Positions 17,674-26,739 of a DNA stretch of 64,000 bases are shown here, in pieces. The stretch's first letter is position 1, and each line of letters opens with the position of its first letter. Source of the stretch: Novosphingobium resinovorum (lineage in GTDB: Bacteria > Pseudomonadota > Alphaproteobacteria > Sphingomonadales > Sphingomonadaceae); assembly GCF_001742225.1 (NCBI RefSeq), contig NZ_CP017075.1, positions 558,001 through 622,000 of the forward strand, written 5' to 3'. The notes beneath the pieces were generated by a model. The model was not told where the DNA came from, did no database searches, and worked only from the letters and a program-made list of their open reading frames with translations. The position numbers and the translations under genes are program-made.

Positions 17674-17765
17674 CCCCCCTGCACCCCCGATACCTGTCGG
17701 TGTGGCGCGTCCAGCGGCGTGGGGTGCGCATTGCGGGCTGATTCATAGCCTGCGGCGCCTTATCT

Positions 17766-17842
17766 CGTCATTGCGAGCGTAGCGAAGCAATCCAGAGCGG
17801 CTTGAAACTGCCCTGGATTGCTTCGCTACGCTCGCAATGACG
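17766..17842. repeat. Palindromic repeat, family A, copy 1
   Basis: A 77-bp element whose ends are near-perfect inverted repeats of about 29 bp. The left end reads CGTCATTGCGAGCGTAGCGA and the right end is its complement. It lies in the gap between the EAL gene and the end of mfd. Copies 2 and 3 are at 33110-33185 and 56847-56923. The rest of 17674-17955 shows no gene. Confidence 0.92.
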
Positions 17843-17955
17843 AAGTGGAAAAAGTGCCACAGGCCGTAATGCCGATTTTGCAATTTCAGAACGCCGAAGC
17901 TGCGCGCGCTACCTTGACATTTCACGGGGTGCAGGGGTGGTAAACTCCTGCATAA

Positions 17956-20900
17956 TCACCCCTTCCGCGCCACTGCACTCAAGCCCTTGGTCAGCTGCAG
18001 CAACCCGTTGAGCCGGCTCTTCGGATCGCCCCACGCCCGTTGCAGGACCAGCTTGTTGTCCGGCCGCAGCTTTACCGCGCCGTTCAGCCGCTCGGCATAG
18101 GCGATCAACCCAACCGGGTTCGGGAAGCTGTCGTTGTGGAAGCTCACCAAAGTCCCGCGCGGGCCCACGTCGATCTTGGCGATGTGCGCCTCGATCGCCT
18201 GCCGCTTGATCTGGATCAGCTGCACGAGGTTCGCGGTCGGTTGGGGCAGGGGGCCGAAGCGGTCGATCATCTCGGCGGAGAGCGATTCTATCTCCGCGCG
18301 CGAATCCGCATCGTTCAGGCGGCGGTAGAGCGCCATGCGGACGGCGAGGTCCGGTACGTACTCTTCCGGGATCATGATCGGCGCTTCGACTGTGATCTGC
18401 GGGGACAGGCCCGAGGTGTCCTTCTCCAGCCCGACGCCGCCCGCGCGCGCGGCGAGGATCGCGTCCTCCAGCATCGACTGGTAGAGTTCGAAGCCGACTT
18501 CGCGAATGTGGCCGGATTGCTCGTCACCAAGGAGATTGCCCGCGCCGCGAATGTCGAGGTCGTGGCTGGCGAGCTGGAAGCCTGCGCCGAGCGAATCGAG
18601 ATCGCCCAGCACCTTGAGGCGCTTTTCGGCCACTTCGGACAAGGCGCGGTCGGGCGGGGTCGTCAGATAGGCATAGGCGCGCAGCTTGGATCGGCCCACG
18701 CGGCCGCGCAGCTGGTAGAGCTGGGCGAGGCCGAAGCGGTCGGCGCGGTGGATGATGATCGTGTTGGCGCGCGGAATGTCGATGCCGCTTTCCACGATCG
18801 TGGTGGAGAGCAGCACCTCGTACTTGCCCTCGTAGAAGGCGCTCATGCGCTCTTCCACGTCGCCCGCGCTCATCTGGCCGTGGGCGGAGATGTACTTCAC
18901 CTCGGGCACGTTCTTGTGCAGCCAGTCCTCGATCTCGGGCATGTCGGAGATGCGGGGGACGACGATGAAGCTCTGGCCGCCGCGGTGGTGTTCGCGCAGC
19001 AGGGCCTCGCGCATCACCATCTCGTCCCATTCCATCACGTACGTGCGCACCGCGAGGCGGTCGACCGGTGGGGTCTGGATGGTGGAGAGTTCGCGCAGGC
19101 CCGACATGGCCATCTGCAGCGTGCGCGGGATCGGCGTGGCGGTGAGCGTCAGGACGTGCACGTCGGCGCGAAGCTGCTTGAGCTTCTCCTTGTGGTTCAC
19201 GCCGAAGCGCTGTTCCTCGTCGACGATGACGAGGCCAAGGCGCTTGAAGCTGACCGTCTTGGAGAGGATCGCGTGCGTGCCGCAGACCACGTCCATGGTG
19301 CCGTCCGCCAGCCCGTCGCGGGTGGCCTTGGCTTCCTTTTCGGGCACGAGGCGCGAGAGGCGGCCGACGTTGAGCGGGAAGCCCGCGAACCGGTCCGCGA
19401 AGCCGGAGAAGTGCTGGCGCGCCAGCAGCGTGGTGGGCGCGACGACGGCGACTTGCTGGCCCGCCATCGCCGCGACGAAGGCGGCGCGCAGGGCCACTTC
19501 GGTCTTGCCGAAGCCAACGTCGCCGCAGACGAGGCGATCCATCGGGCGGCCGCTGGAGAGGTCTTCCAGCGTATCGGCGATCGCTGCTTCCTGGTCCTCG
19601 GTTTCCTGCCAGGGGAAGCGGTCGACGAACTGGTTGAAGCTCGATTCCTCGGCGACGAGCGCGGGCGCCTCGCGCAGTGCGCGTTCGGCGGCGGTCTTCA
19701 TCAGTTCACCCGCGATCTCGCGGATGCGCTCCTTCAGGCGGGCGCGGCGCTTCTGCCAAGCCTCGCCGCCCAGCTTGTCGAGCAGGGCGCCTTCCGCCTC
19801 GCTGCCGTAGCGCGAGAGGACGTCGAGGTTCTCGACCGGGATATAGAGCTTGTCGCCGCCGGAGTAGGTCAGCATTACGCAGTCGTGCGGGCTCTTGCCG
19901 ACTGGGATCGACTGCAGGCCTTCGTACCGGCCGATGCCATGATCCATGTGGACGACGAGATCGCCCGGCGTCAGCGCCGCGAGTTCGGCGAGGAAGGCGT
20001 CGGAATCCTTCTTCTTTTTCTTCCGGCGGACGAGGCGGTCGCCAAGGATGTCCTGCTCGGTGATGACTTCGACGGAATCGTTGGAGAAACCGGTCTCCAG
20101 CGGCAGCACCAGCGCGGCGGAGCGACCCTGCACGGCAAGGCCCAGCGCTTCCTGCCAGGTCTCCGCGACGCGCGGCTCCGGGCCTTTCGCTTCGCCGAGG
20201 ATCGAGACGAGGCGGGCGCGGCTGCCGGGCGAGTAGGCGGCGAGGATCGCCTTGCGGCCCGACTTGGCGATGGCGTGGAGGTGCTTGGCGGCGGCCTCGT
20301 AGGCATTGTCTCCTCGCGCGCGCTCGGGGGCGAAATCGCGTGCGTTGCCGAAGCCGAAGTCGATCACCTTGCCGCTTTCCGGCTGGGCGAAGGGATCGGC
20401 GCGGTGGACGGGGTGGGCGGCGATCAGTTCGTCCAGCTCGTCCTTGCCGAGATAGAGCGAATCGGTCGCCAGCGGGCGGTAGGAGCCGGCCTTCTGGCCC
20501 GAGGTTTCGAGGCGGGCCTTGTGGTAGTCCGCGATGTCGGTGACGCGCTCGTCCACGGCGCCGATCGCGGCGGTGTCCATCACGATCAGGTCATCGGGGC
20601 CGAGGTGGTCGAACAGGGTGACCAGCCGGTCCTCGAACAGCGGTAGCCAGTGCTCCATGCCGGCAAGGCGGCGCCCGTCGCTGACCGCCTGGTAGAGCGG
20701 GTCGGCCGTGGCGTTGGTGCCGAACATCTCGCGGTAGCGGGTGCGGAAGCGCTTGACGGTGTCCTCGTCCATCAGAGCTTCGCTGGCGGGCAGCAGCAGG
20801 TGGTCGGGTACGGTGCCGCTGGAGCGCTGGGTGCCGGTGTCGAACAGGCGCAGCGTTTCCAGCTCGTCCCCGAAGAAGTCGAGGCGCAGGCCGCCTTCGA

Positions 20901-21432
20901 GGCCGCTCGGCACGATGTCGAAGATCGAGCCGCGCACCGCGAACTCGCCCGCGTCGATCGCGGTGTCGGTGCGCTGGTAGCCCTGGCGGCGCAGCAGGCC
21001 GATCAGGCTTTCGTGGCCGATCTCCATGCCGGGCTTGAGCAAGCGCACCGATTCGCGGATGCGGAACGGGGTGAGCACGCGCTGGAGCAGGGCATTGGTG
21101 GTGGTCACAAGAAGCTGCGGCCCCTGTCGCTTCAACTGCAACGCATGGAGCGCGGCGAGGCGGCGGGCGCTGACCGACAGCGCGGGGCTGGCGCGGTCGT
21201 AGGGCAGGCAGTCCCACGCGGGAAACTCGATGACCTCCAGTTCGGGCGCGAAGAACTGCGCGGCGCTGGCGACGGCGCTCATCGCCTGGTCGTTGTCCGC
21301 GACGAAGACGGCGCGGCCTTTCGGAGCAATGGCGCGGGCAAGGTCGGCCATGACCAGCGGCTGCGAACCGCGAGTGACCGAGGCGAGGGTCAACGGCGCC
21401 GAGGCCGTGATGATGCGGGAGAAATCAGTCAT
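17956..21432 (-). CDS. mfd: Transcription-repair coupling factor Mfd
   Basis: A protein of about 1158 residues that removes RNA polymerase stalled at lesions and recruits UvrA. The N-terminal UvrB-homology region (residues ~1-330) includes LTLASVTRGSQPLV and FPAWDCLPYDR. The RNA-polymerase-interacting CarD-like domain is at LTPGDLVVHMDHGIGRYEG. The superfamily 2 translocase follows with Walker A GDVGFGKT, the DEEQ box in VDEEQRFG, TATPIPRTL, and the TRG region up to the C-terminal domain. The ATG at 21432 (MTDFSRII) is preferred over a start 15 codons upstream. The sdhE-recG group is nearby, an arrangement common in alphaproteobacteria. Confidence 0.97.
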   Translation of the reverse strand: MTDFSRIITASAPLTLASVTRGSQPLVMADLARAIAPKGRAVFVADNDQAMSAVASAAQFFAPELEVIEFPAWDCLPYDRASPALSVSARRLAALHALQLKRQGPQLLVTTTNALLQRVLTPFRIRESVRLLKPGMEIGHESLIGLLRRQGYQRTDTAIDAGEFAVRGSIFDIVPSGLEGGLRLDFFGDELETLRLFDTGTQRSSGTVPDHLLLPASEALMDEDTVKRFRTRYREMFGTNATADPLYQAVSDGRRLAGMEHWLPLFEDRLVTLFDHLGPDDLIVMDTAAIGAVDERVTDIADYHKARLETSGQKAGSYRPLATDSLYLGKDELDELIAAHPVHRADPFAQPESGKVIDFGFGNARDFAPERARGDNAYEAAAKHLHAIAKSGRKAILAAYSPGSRARLVSILGEAKGPEPRVAETWQEALGLAVQGRSAALVLPLETGFSNDSVEVITEQDILGDRLVRRKKKKKDSDAFLAELAALTPGDLVVHMDHGIGRYEGLQSIPVGKSPHDCVMLTYSGGDKLYIPVENLDVLSRYGSEAEGALLDKLGGEAWQKRRARLKERIREIAGELMKTAAERALREAPALVAEESSFNQFVDRFPWQETEDQEAAIADTLEDLSSGRPMDRLVCGDVGFGKTEVALRAAFVAAMAGQQVAVVAPTTLLARQHFSGFADRFAGFPLNVGRLSRLVPEKEAKATRDGLADGTMDVVCGTHAILSKTVSFKRLGLVIVDEEQRFGVNHKEKLKQLRADVHVLTLTATPIPRTLQMAMSGLRELSTIQTPPVDRLAVRTYVMEWDEMVMREALLREHHRGGQSFIVVPRISDMPEIEDWLHKNVPEVKYISAHGQMSAGDVEERMSAFYEGKYEVLLSTTIVESGIDIPRANTIIIHRADRFGLAQLYQLRGRVGRSKLRAYAYLTTPPDRALSEVAEKRLKVLGDLDSLGAGFQLASHDLDIRGAGNLLGDEQSGHIREVGFELYQSMLEDAILAARAGGVGLEKDTSGLSPQITVEAPIMIPEEYVPDLAVRMALYRRLNDADSRAEIESLSAEMIDRFGPLPQPTANLVQLIQIKRQAIEAHIAKIDVGPRGTLVSFHNDSFPNPVGLIAYAERLNGAVKLRPDNKLVLQRAWGDPKSRLNGLLQLTKGLSAVARKG

Positions 21433-21488
21433 GACAGGGGTGATTGGCGGGATATGCGGCGCCGCGCGGAAATACAATCGTCTTCCCG

Positions 21489-21603
21489 CGTCGTCCCGGA
21501 CTTGATCCGGGACCGCCGGCGGTCTTTAGGTAGGAGCTTGCTGCGCGCGCCGATGAGGTGGGCGGTTCACCGCCAGCGGTCCCGGATCAAGTCCGGGACG
21601 ACG
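21489..21603. repeat. Palindromic repeat, family B, copy 1
   Basis: A 115-bp element starting CGTCGTCCCGGACTTGATCC and ending in the complement of that sequence, with a non-palindromic centre containing TCTTTAGG. Relatives with the same centre are at 39757-39876 and 63263-63382, and a bare terminal hairpin is at 32111-32139. It fills the divergent spacer between mfd and the SDR gene. Confidence 0.9.
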
Positions 21604-21616
21604 AGAGGAGAAAGCA

Positions 21617-22342
21617 ATGCAAGGCAAGCGCGTACTGATAACCGGCGCTTCGAGCGGCCTCGGCCGCCACTTCGCGCAAGTCCTGAGCGCCGCCGGTGCG
21701 CATGTCGTGCTCGCGGCCCGGCGCATGGATGCGCTGGAGGAACTGGCCGCCGAAATCGGCGATGCCACCTGCGTATCCCTCGACGTCACCGACCCAGCCA
21801 GCATCCGCGAAGCCGTCCTTCAGGCTGGCCCCATCGACGTGCTGGTCAATAACGCGGGCGTGTCCAGCGCCCAGCCGGTGCTCGATGCGACGGTGGAGGA
21901 CTACGACCACATCATGAGCGCGAACCTGCGCGGCGCCTTCCTCGTCGCCACCGAAGTCGCGAGGCGCATGCGCGATCGGGGAGAAGGAGGGGCAATCGTC
22001 AACATCGCCTCGATCCTCGGGCTCGCGCAAGGCGGGCAACTAGCGGTCTATGCGATGAGCAAGGCAGGCGTGGTGCAGATGACCAAACAGATGGCGCTGG
22101 AACTGGCGCGATATGGTATCCGCGTGAATGCACTGGCGCCGGGCTATTTCGCCACGGACATGAACCGAGATTTCCTCTCCAGCAAGTTGGGCGAGGCGAT
22201 GTCCAAGCGCATTCCGCAGCGGCGCTTCGGTAATTTCGAGGATCTCGAGGGGCCGCTCATGCTGCTGTGCTCGGATGCCTCGCGCTACATGACCGGGGTG
22301 GTGATCCCGGTCGATGGCGGGCACCTGCTGGGCGGTCTCTAG
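21617..22342 (+). CDS. Short-chain dehydrogenase/reductase
   Basis: A 241-residue classical SDR. TGASSGLGRHF is the cofactor loop, AARR after strand 2 favours NADP(H), LVNNAGVSS marks strand 4, and the catalytic Ser and YxxxK are in NIASILG and YAMSKAG. It ends IPVDGGHLLGGL. GGAGAAAG precedes the ATG, directly after a family B repeat that must therefore lie in its 5' leader or promoter. It is convergent with sdhE. Substrate unknown. Confidence 0.9.
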   Translation: MQGKRVLITGASSGLGRHFAQVLSAAGAHVVLAARRMDALEELAAEIGDATCVSLDVTDPASIREAVLQAGPIDVLVNNAGVSSAQPVLDATVEDYDHIMSANLRGAFLVATEVARRMRDRGEGGAIVNIASILGLAQGGQLAVYAMSKAGVVQMTKQMALELARYGIRVNALAPGYFATDMNRDFLSSKLGEAMSKRIPQRRFGNFEDLEGPLMLLCSDASRYMTGVVIPVDGGHLLGGL

Positions 22343-22352
22343 TCGCGCCCGT

Positions 22353-22625
22353 TCAGTCTCTCGGAATCTCGACGTAATCGAGCTTCATCATCCTATCGAT
22401 CATCGGCCCGCGATATTCCTCGGGCACGGACATCGTGCCGAGCGCCCAGCCCATGATATCGACATCTTCCTCTTCGATGATGGTCTCGAACAGGGTGATG
22501 TCCTCGTCCGACCATTCGGCATGGAAGCGGTCGAAGAAGCAGCCGATCATGTAGTCGGCCTCGCGGGTGCCGCGATGCCAGGCGCGGAACTTGAGGCGGG
22601 CGAGGCGGGGTGAAAGTTCGCTCAT
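22353..22625 (-). CDS. sdhE: SdhE-type flavin-assembly factor
   Basis: A 90-residue protein of the SdhE/Sdh5 (DUF339) family that promotes covalent FAD attachment to the succinate dehydrogenase flavoprotein. The diagnostic RGxxE motif is R18-G19-T20-R21-E22 in AWHRGTREAD, followed by the predicted helical bundle (FFDRFHAEW, LFETIIEEEDVDIMGW). The ATG at 22625 is preferred to a longer frame. It stands between mfd and recG, as often in this class. Confidence 0.93.
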   Translation of the reverse strand: MSELSPRLARLKFRAWHRGTREADYMIGCFFDRFHAEWSDEDITLFETIIEEEDVDIMGWALGTMSVPEEYRGPMIDRMMKLDYVEIPRD

Positions 22626-22685
22626 GCCCGCGCCGTTACAATGCGGTGTCAGGCTCGGCAACTCCTGTAGTGCGAAGCGGAGGGG

Positions 22686-22757
22686 GCTTCGACAGGCTCA
22701 GCCTGAGCGGAATAGGGAAGTTTATACTCACCTCCGCTCACCCTGAGCTTGTCGAAG
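22686..22757. repeat. Palindromic repeat, family C, copy 1
   Basis: GCTTCGACAGGCTCAGCCTG and four more bases (22686-22710) form an imperfect inverted repeat with 22734-22757 (CCGCTCACCCTGAGCTTGTC onward). A further partial arm, CCTGTCGAAGCCCC, follows at about 22770. The element lies between sdhE and the host-attachment-type gene. Other copies are at 30529-30611 and 50677-50882. Confidence 0.88.
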
Positions 22758-22794
22758 GGTCAGGCACGGCCTGTCGAAGCCCCTCGATCAAAGA

Positions 22795-23217
22795 TCAGCC
22801 ATGCAGGATGCGGGTGATCTCCTGCGCGGGACGTCCGGCGAGGTTCTTGGGCACTTCGGCCACCAGCACGTCCTTGAGCTGCTTGTGATAATGCCTGCGC
22901 ATCTCGCCCAGCGAGCGCGGGTCGGCAACGACCACCAGCTGGTCGATTTCACGCGAAAGCACCTGGCTGTTCAGCCATCCCGTTACCGCCGCGACGTGGG
23001 CGCTTTCATCGAGCGCGTCGTTGCTGCCGTCGCCGGTGCGGGCCTGATGACGTGTGGGGCCGTCGAGACGGCGGGCGCCAGCGCTGAAGTTGGTGGCCTC
23101 GAGTTCGGGTACGTCCATCGCCGCCAGTCGGGGTTCGGCTTCCGCCCCCGTGTTGCGATAGAGTTCGAAGTTCTCTCCGTCGACGATCGCGAACACGGTT
23201 CCGTTCGGCAAGAGCAT
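22795..23217 (-). CDS. Host-attachment-type (AtsE-like) protein
   Basis: A 140-residue cytosolic protein of the family named from an Agrobacterium plant-attachment gene (Pfam 'protein required for attachment to host cells'). Recognisable parts are VFAIVDGENFELYRN at the start and VVVADPRSLGEMRRHYHKQL with EVPKNLAGRPAQEI at the end. The latter part resembles the eRF1-like VLxxL fold annotated for these proteins. The ATG at 23217 is preceded by AAGGAG at 6 nt. The name reflects family history rather than shown function; many free-living proteobacteria carry it. Confidence 0.75.
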   Translation of the reverse strand: MLLPNGTVFAIVDGENFELYRNTGAEAEPRLAAMDVPELEATNFSAGARRLDGPTRHQARTGDGSNDALDESAHVAAVTGWLNSQVLSREIDQLVVVADPRSLGEMRRHYHKQLKDVLVAEVPKNLAGRPAQEITRILHG

Positions 23218-23316
23218 GGGCTTCTCCTTCATTGTTACAGGGGAGCCAACCGCACGATGACGGACAAGGTTCCGCCCGCTCTGGCGAAACGGTCCCCACT
23301 CGCGTCGAGATTTATG

Positions 23317-23448
23317 AAAATCCGCGAATTGCGGATTTTGCGGCACCGGCCCACGCCCCCACCCGACCTCCCATTAAGTATACTTCCGTGGGAGGTCGGG
23401 TGGGGGCGTGGGCCGGTGCCGCGGTGAAAATGCGCTTTTGCGCATTTT
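23317..23448. repeat. Three tandem hairpins upstream of recG
   Basis: A 33-bp perfect inverted repeat, arms 23341-23373 and 23389-23421 (left arm begins CGGCACCGGCCCACGCCCCC), is flanked by two small perfect hairpins with related ends: AAAATCCGC/GCGGATTTT (23317-23339) and AAAATGCGC/GCGCATTTT (23427-23448). The whole block is nearly symmetric and ends 27 bp before recG. Confidence 0.9.
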
Positions 23449-23475
23449 CCAAGCAAGCCTTAAGAGGCGCTCGTC

Positions 23476-25533
23476 ATGCGGCCTGAAGCTCTCAATTCCC
23501 TGTTCGTCGAAGTCGAGGCGCTCGAAGGCGTCGGTCCCAAGCTGCGCAAGCCGCTGGAAAAGCTGGGGCTTACCCGGATCAGGGATCTTGCGTATCACTT
23601 GCCCGACCGCTTCGTGGAACGGCGCGCGATCACCAACCTCGACGAGGCGGGCGTGGGCGAGAACGTCATCGTCGCGCTCACCGTGCGTGAATACCGCTCG
23701 CCCAGCGGGCGCGGCCCGTTCCGGGTGATCGCCGAGGACGCGGCGGGCAACATTTGCACCGTCACATACTTCGGCCGCGCGTCCTATACGGGCAAGAAGC
23801 AGCTGCCCATCGGCGAGACGCGCTGGGTGGCCGGGCGGATCGACCAGTACGGCCAGATGCTGCAGATCGTGCATCCCGAGCATGTGTCGGAGGATTCGTC
23901 CGCGCCGATCAGGCAATTGTGCGAGGCGGTCTATCCTCTGTCCGAAGGTCTGACGCAGGGCCGCGCCGCCTCGCTGGTGGCGCAGGCGCTGAAGGCGCTC
24001 CCCGAGCTTCCCGAATGGATCGAGCCCAGCCTCACCGCCAAGACCGGCTGGCCGCTCTGGCGCGAGGCGCTGACCGAGGCGCATCGCGGCGTCAACGGCC
24101 CCGCGCGCGACCGGCTGGCTTACGACGAACTCTTCGCCAACGCGCTGGCGCTGATGCTGGTGCGCGAAAGCAACCGCTCGCAGCGCGGCACGCCGCTGGT
24201 CGGCGATGGCTCGCTGCGGGCTAAGCTGAAGTTGCCGTTCGCGCTGACCGGGGCACAGGCCCGCTCGATCGGCGAGATCGAGGGCGATCTGGCGCAGCCT
24301 TCGCCGATGCTGCGGCTGCTGCAGGGCGACGTGGGATCGGGCAAGACCGTGGTGGCGCTGTCCTCGATGCTGATCGCGGTGGAGGCAGGCGCGCAGGCCG
24401 CGCTACTGGCGCCGACCGAAATCCTCGCTCGCCAGCATTACGAGACGCTGTCGCGTATGCTGCAGGGCACAGGCGTCGAGATCGCGCTGCTGACGGGGCG
24501 AGACAAGGGCAAGGCCCGCGAGGCGATCTTGATGGGCCTTTTGGGCGGCGCGATCCAGATCGTCGTCGGCACGCACGCGATCTTCCAGGACAGCGTCGCG
24601 TACAAGAACCTCGCGCTGGTGGTGATCGACGAGCAGCACCGCTTCGGCGTCGGCCAGCGGCTGATGCTGGCGCGCAAGGGCCGCCGCGCGCCGCATACCC
24701 TGGCGATGACCGCGACCCCGATCCCGCGCACGCTGACTCTGGCGCAGTACGGCGAGATGGAAGTCTCCAAACTCGACGAACTGCCGCCGGGCCGTCAGGC
24801 GATCGACACCCGCGTCGTCGCGGTGGAGCGCATGGACGACGTCGTCGGCGCCCTGACGCGCCACATCGAATCAGGTCAGCAGGCCTACTGGGTCTGCCCG
24901 ATGGTCAACGAGAGCGAGACCGACGACCTTGCCGCCGCCGAGGCGCGTTATGCAGCGCTCAAGGAGCGCTTCGGCGATACCGTGGCACTGGTCCACGGCC
25001 AGCTGCGGCCCGAGGTCAAGGACGCGGCGATGGAGCGCTTCGCCCGGGGCGAGGCCAAGCTGCTGGTCGCGACCACGGTGATCGAGGTCGGAGTCGACGT
25101 GCCCAATTCCACGCTGATGGTGATCGAGCAGGCCGAGCGCTTCGGCCTTGCCCAGCTGCACCAACTGCGCGGGCGCGTCGGGCGCGGTTCGGGAAAGTCC
25201 ACCTGCCTGCTGCTGCGCGGCAACCAGTTGTCCGAAACCGGCCGCCAGCGCCTCGCCCTGATGCGCGAGACGCAGGACGGCTTCCGGCTTGCCGAGGAGG
25301 ATCTGCAACTGCGCGGCGGCGGCGAACTGCTCGGCACGCGCCAGTCTGGCGACACGCCGTTCCGCATCGCCAGCCTCGGACAGATCACCAAGCTGCTGCC
25401 GCTCGCCCACGACGACGCGCGGCTGCTGATCGAGCGCGACGGCGGCCTTGCCGGTCCGCGCGGCGAGGCGGCGCGGCTGCTGCTCTATCTGTTCGAGCGT
25501 GACTGGGGCGTGCAACTGCTGCGCTCGGGCTGA
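23476..25533 (+). CDS. recG: ATP-dependent DNA helicase RecG
   Basis: A 685-residue helicase that reverses and remodels stalled replication forks. The N-terminal wedge (OB-fold) domain includes LEGVGPKLRKPLEKLG and GRIDQYGQMLQIVHPEHV. The motor carries Walker A GDVGSGKT, DEQH in VIDEQHRFG, TATPIPRTL, and motif V/VI TTVIEVGVDVPN and QLRGRVGRG. The C-terminus LRGGGELLGTRQSG is the RecG TRG signature. Length is normal for the family. AGAGG lies before the ATG. Confidence 0.97.
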   Translation: MRPEALNSLFVEVEALEGVGPKLRKPLEKLGLTRIRDLAYHLPDRFVERRAITNLDEAGVGENVIVALTVREYRSPSGRGPFRVIAEDAAGNICTVTYFGRASYTGKKQLPIGETRWVAGRIDQYGQMLQIVHPEHVSEDSSAPIRQLCEAVYPLSEGLTQGRAASLVAQALKALPELPEWIEPSLTAKTGWPLWREALTEAHRGVNGPARDRLAYDELFANALALMLVRESNRSQRGTPLVGDGSLRAKLKLPFALTGAQARSIGEIEGDLAQPSPMLRLLQGDVGSGKTVVALSSMLIAVEAGAQAALLAPTEILARQHYETLSRMLQGTGVEIALLTGRDKGKAREAILMGLLGGAIQIVVGTHAIFQDSVAYKNLALVVIDEQHRFGVGQRLMLARKGRRAPHTLAMTATPIPRTLTLAQYGEMEVSKLDELPPGRQAIDTRVVAVERMDDVVGALTRHIESGQQAYWVCPMVNESETDDLAAAEARYAALKERFGDTVALVHGQLRPEVKDAAMERFARGEAKLLVATTVIEVGVDVPNSTLMVIEQAERFGLAQLHQLRGRVGRGSGKSTCLLLRGNQLSETGRQRLALMRETQDGFRLAEEDLQLRGGGELLGTRQSGDTPFRIASLGQITKLLPLAHDDARLLIERDGGLAGPRGEAARLLLYLFERDWGVQLLRSG

Positions 25534-25594
25534 ATTTGCGTCAGCAAACGCGGTTGACCTTGCAGGAACTCAGACTGTTCGCCGCGTCACTGGA

Positions 25595-25607
25595 CTGGTA
25601 AGACCAG
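25595..25607. promoter_or_regulatory. Candidate FadR-type operator
   Basis: CTGGT-AAG-ACCAG is a perfect 13-bp dyad and fits the FadR-subfamily GntR consensus TNGTNNNACNA. It lies 43 bp upstream of the GntR-family gene, the usual site for autoregulation. Confidence 0.6.
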
Positions 25608-25649
25608 CCCTGAAAAGCCGAAAAATCGGTCAAACCGGGGGAGGGGCAA

Positions 25650-26423
25650 TTGAAGGGACAACAGGCAGACGTCGAACACGTGGAGATGCAGCCACCTCGT
25701 CTCTATCGCAAGGTCGCGGCGCGGCTGATGCAAGAGGTACGCGAAGGCCGCTATCCAGTCGGTGCGCGAATGCCCGCCGAACGTGAGCTGGCCGTCACCA
25801 TGGGTGTCAGTCGCCCGGTCGTGCGCGAGGCCTTGCTGGCGCTTGAAGTCATGGGCGTGGTCGAAGTGCGAATCGGCTCGGGCGCCTATGTGCTGCGGCA
25901 GCCGGATGAAGCGCCATCCTCACCTGCAGCCGACGTCACGCCGATGGAACTGGCGCAGGCGCGCCTCATCTTCGAGGGCGAGGCGGCTTCGCTCGCCGCG
26001 GCCAACATTACCGACGAGGACATTGCCGTGCTTCGACGCGCAATCGTCGAGATGGGCCGTCACGATGGCTCCTTCGAGGACTGGCAGGCGGCATTGACGG
26101 ACTTTCACATGACCGTGGCCCGTGCAACCCACAACGTCGCGGTCGAGCGCGGCGTGCGCGACTTGTGGGAAATGCGCTCGCGCTCGCCCGAGTGCCGACG
26201 CATGCTGGAGGAGGCGCGCGCCCGCAACTATCGCTACAGCCTCGAGCAGCATGTGGAGATTGCCGCCGCACTCGAGGCGCGCGACCCGGTGCGGGCGCGG
26301 GCGGCGGTGCGGATGCATCTGGAAGGCTCGATCGAACACCTGCTTATGGCGATCGAGGAGCGCGCTGTCGCCGAAGCCCGGGCGCGGGTAGCGGAAATGC
26401 GATCCCGATACTTTTCGCGCTGA
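25650..26423 (+). CDS. FadR-subfamily GntR transcriptional regulator
   Basis: A 257-residue regulator. The N-terminal winged helix is clear: LYRKVAARLMQEVREGRYPVGARMPAERELAV then MGVSRPVVREALLALEVMGVVEVRIGSGAYV. The C-terminal all-helical FCD domain carries likely metal-binding histidines in DFHMTVARATHN and RMHLEGSIEHL. Such proteins usually sense an organic acid. TTG at 25650 is chosen because GGGGGAGGGG stands just before it; an ATG at 25686 is the alternative. No adjacent catabolic operon is present, so apart from the dyad in front of its own gene the targets are unknown. Confidence 0.9.
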   Translation: MKGQQADVEHVEMQPPRLYRKVAARLMQEVREGRYPVGARMPAERELAVTMGVSRPVVREALLALEVMGVVEVRIGSGAYVLRQPDEAPSSPAADVTPMELAQARLIFEGEAASLAAANITDEDIAVLRRAIVEMGRHDGSFEDWQAALTDFHMTVARATHNVAVERGVRDLWEMRSRSPECRRMLEEARARNYRYSLEQHVEIAAALEARDPVRARAAVRMHLEGSIEHLLMAIEERAVAEARARVAEMRSRYFSR

Positions 26424-26483
26424 ACAAAAAAAGGCCTGAAACGACGAACGGCGCGTCTTGCGACACGCCGTTCTCGTATAAAG

Positions 26484-26560
26484 TGGTCGGGGAAAGAGGA
26501 TTCGAACCTCCGGCCCCTGCCTCCCGAAGACAGTGCTCTACCAGGCTGAGCTATTCCCCG
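26484..26560 (-). tRNA. tRNA-Pro(CGG)
   Basis: On the minus strand CGGGGAA pairs with TTCCCCG, then discriminator A and encoded CCA. The anticodon loop is TTCGGGA, giving anticodon CGG with G37, as usual for proline tRNAs. The T loop has GGTTCGAATCC. Downstream (towards 26424) a hairpin AACGGCG/CGCCGTT and then a run of seven Ts may end its transcript. Confidence 0.97.
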
Positions 26561-26601
26561 ACCGGAGGGGCAATCCGAAGACCGCCCCGGGCAGGAGGGC
26601 G

Positions 26602-26630
26602 CCTATATAGGGCACTTCCGGGGGTGGCAA
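26602..26630 (-). promoter_or_regulatory. Candidate sigma-70 promoter of tRNA-Pro
   Basis: Reading the minus strand, TTGCCA (26630-26625) and TATAGG (26607-26602) are separated by 17 nt and lie about 40 bp before the tRNA 5' end. Both hexamers are close to the primary sigma factor consensus. Confidence 0.55.
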
Positions 26631-26739
26631 GGGGCTTTTCGGCAAAAACTTCAACCTTGTGAAAATGGTGGCTGATTGCGCTGGGGAGCATCGCGCGCGG
26701 GTGCTTTCGTCGGCGCGCGCGGGCGGATAGTCTGATGCC

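Noticed and set aside
18040..20646. An 868-codon frame antisense to mfd
   Set aside because: Long antisense frames are common in GC-rich coding DNA. Its low-complexity Arg/Ala/Val/Gly composition matches no family, while the opposite strand is a clear Mfd.
22795..23217. Host-attachment name suggesting a symbiosis or prophage locus
   Set aside because: The family is widespread in free-living proteobacteria and the neighbours are housekeeping genes; the name alone is not evidence.
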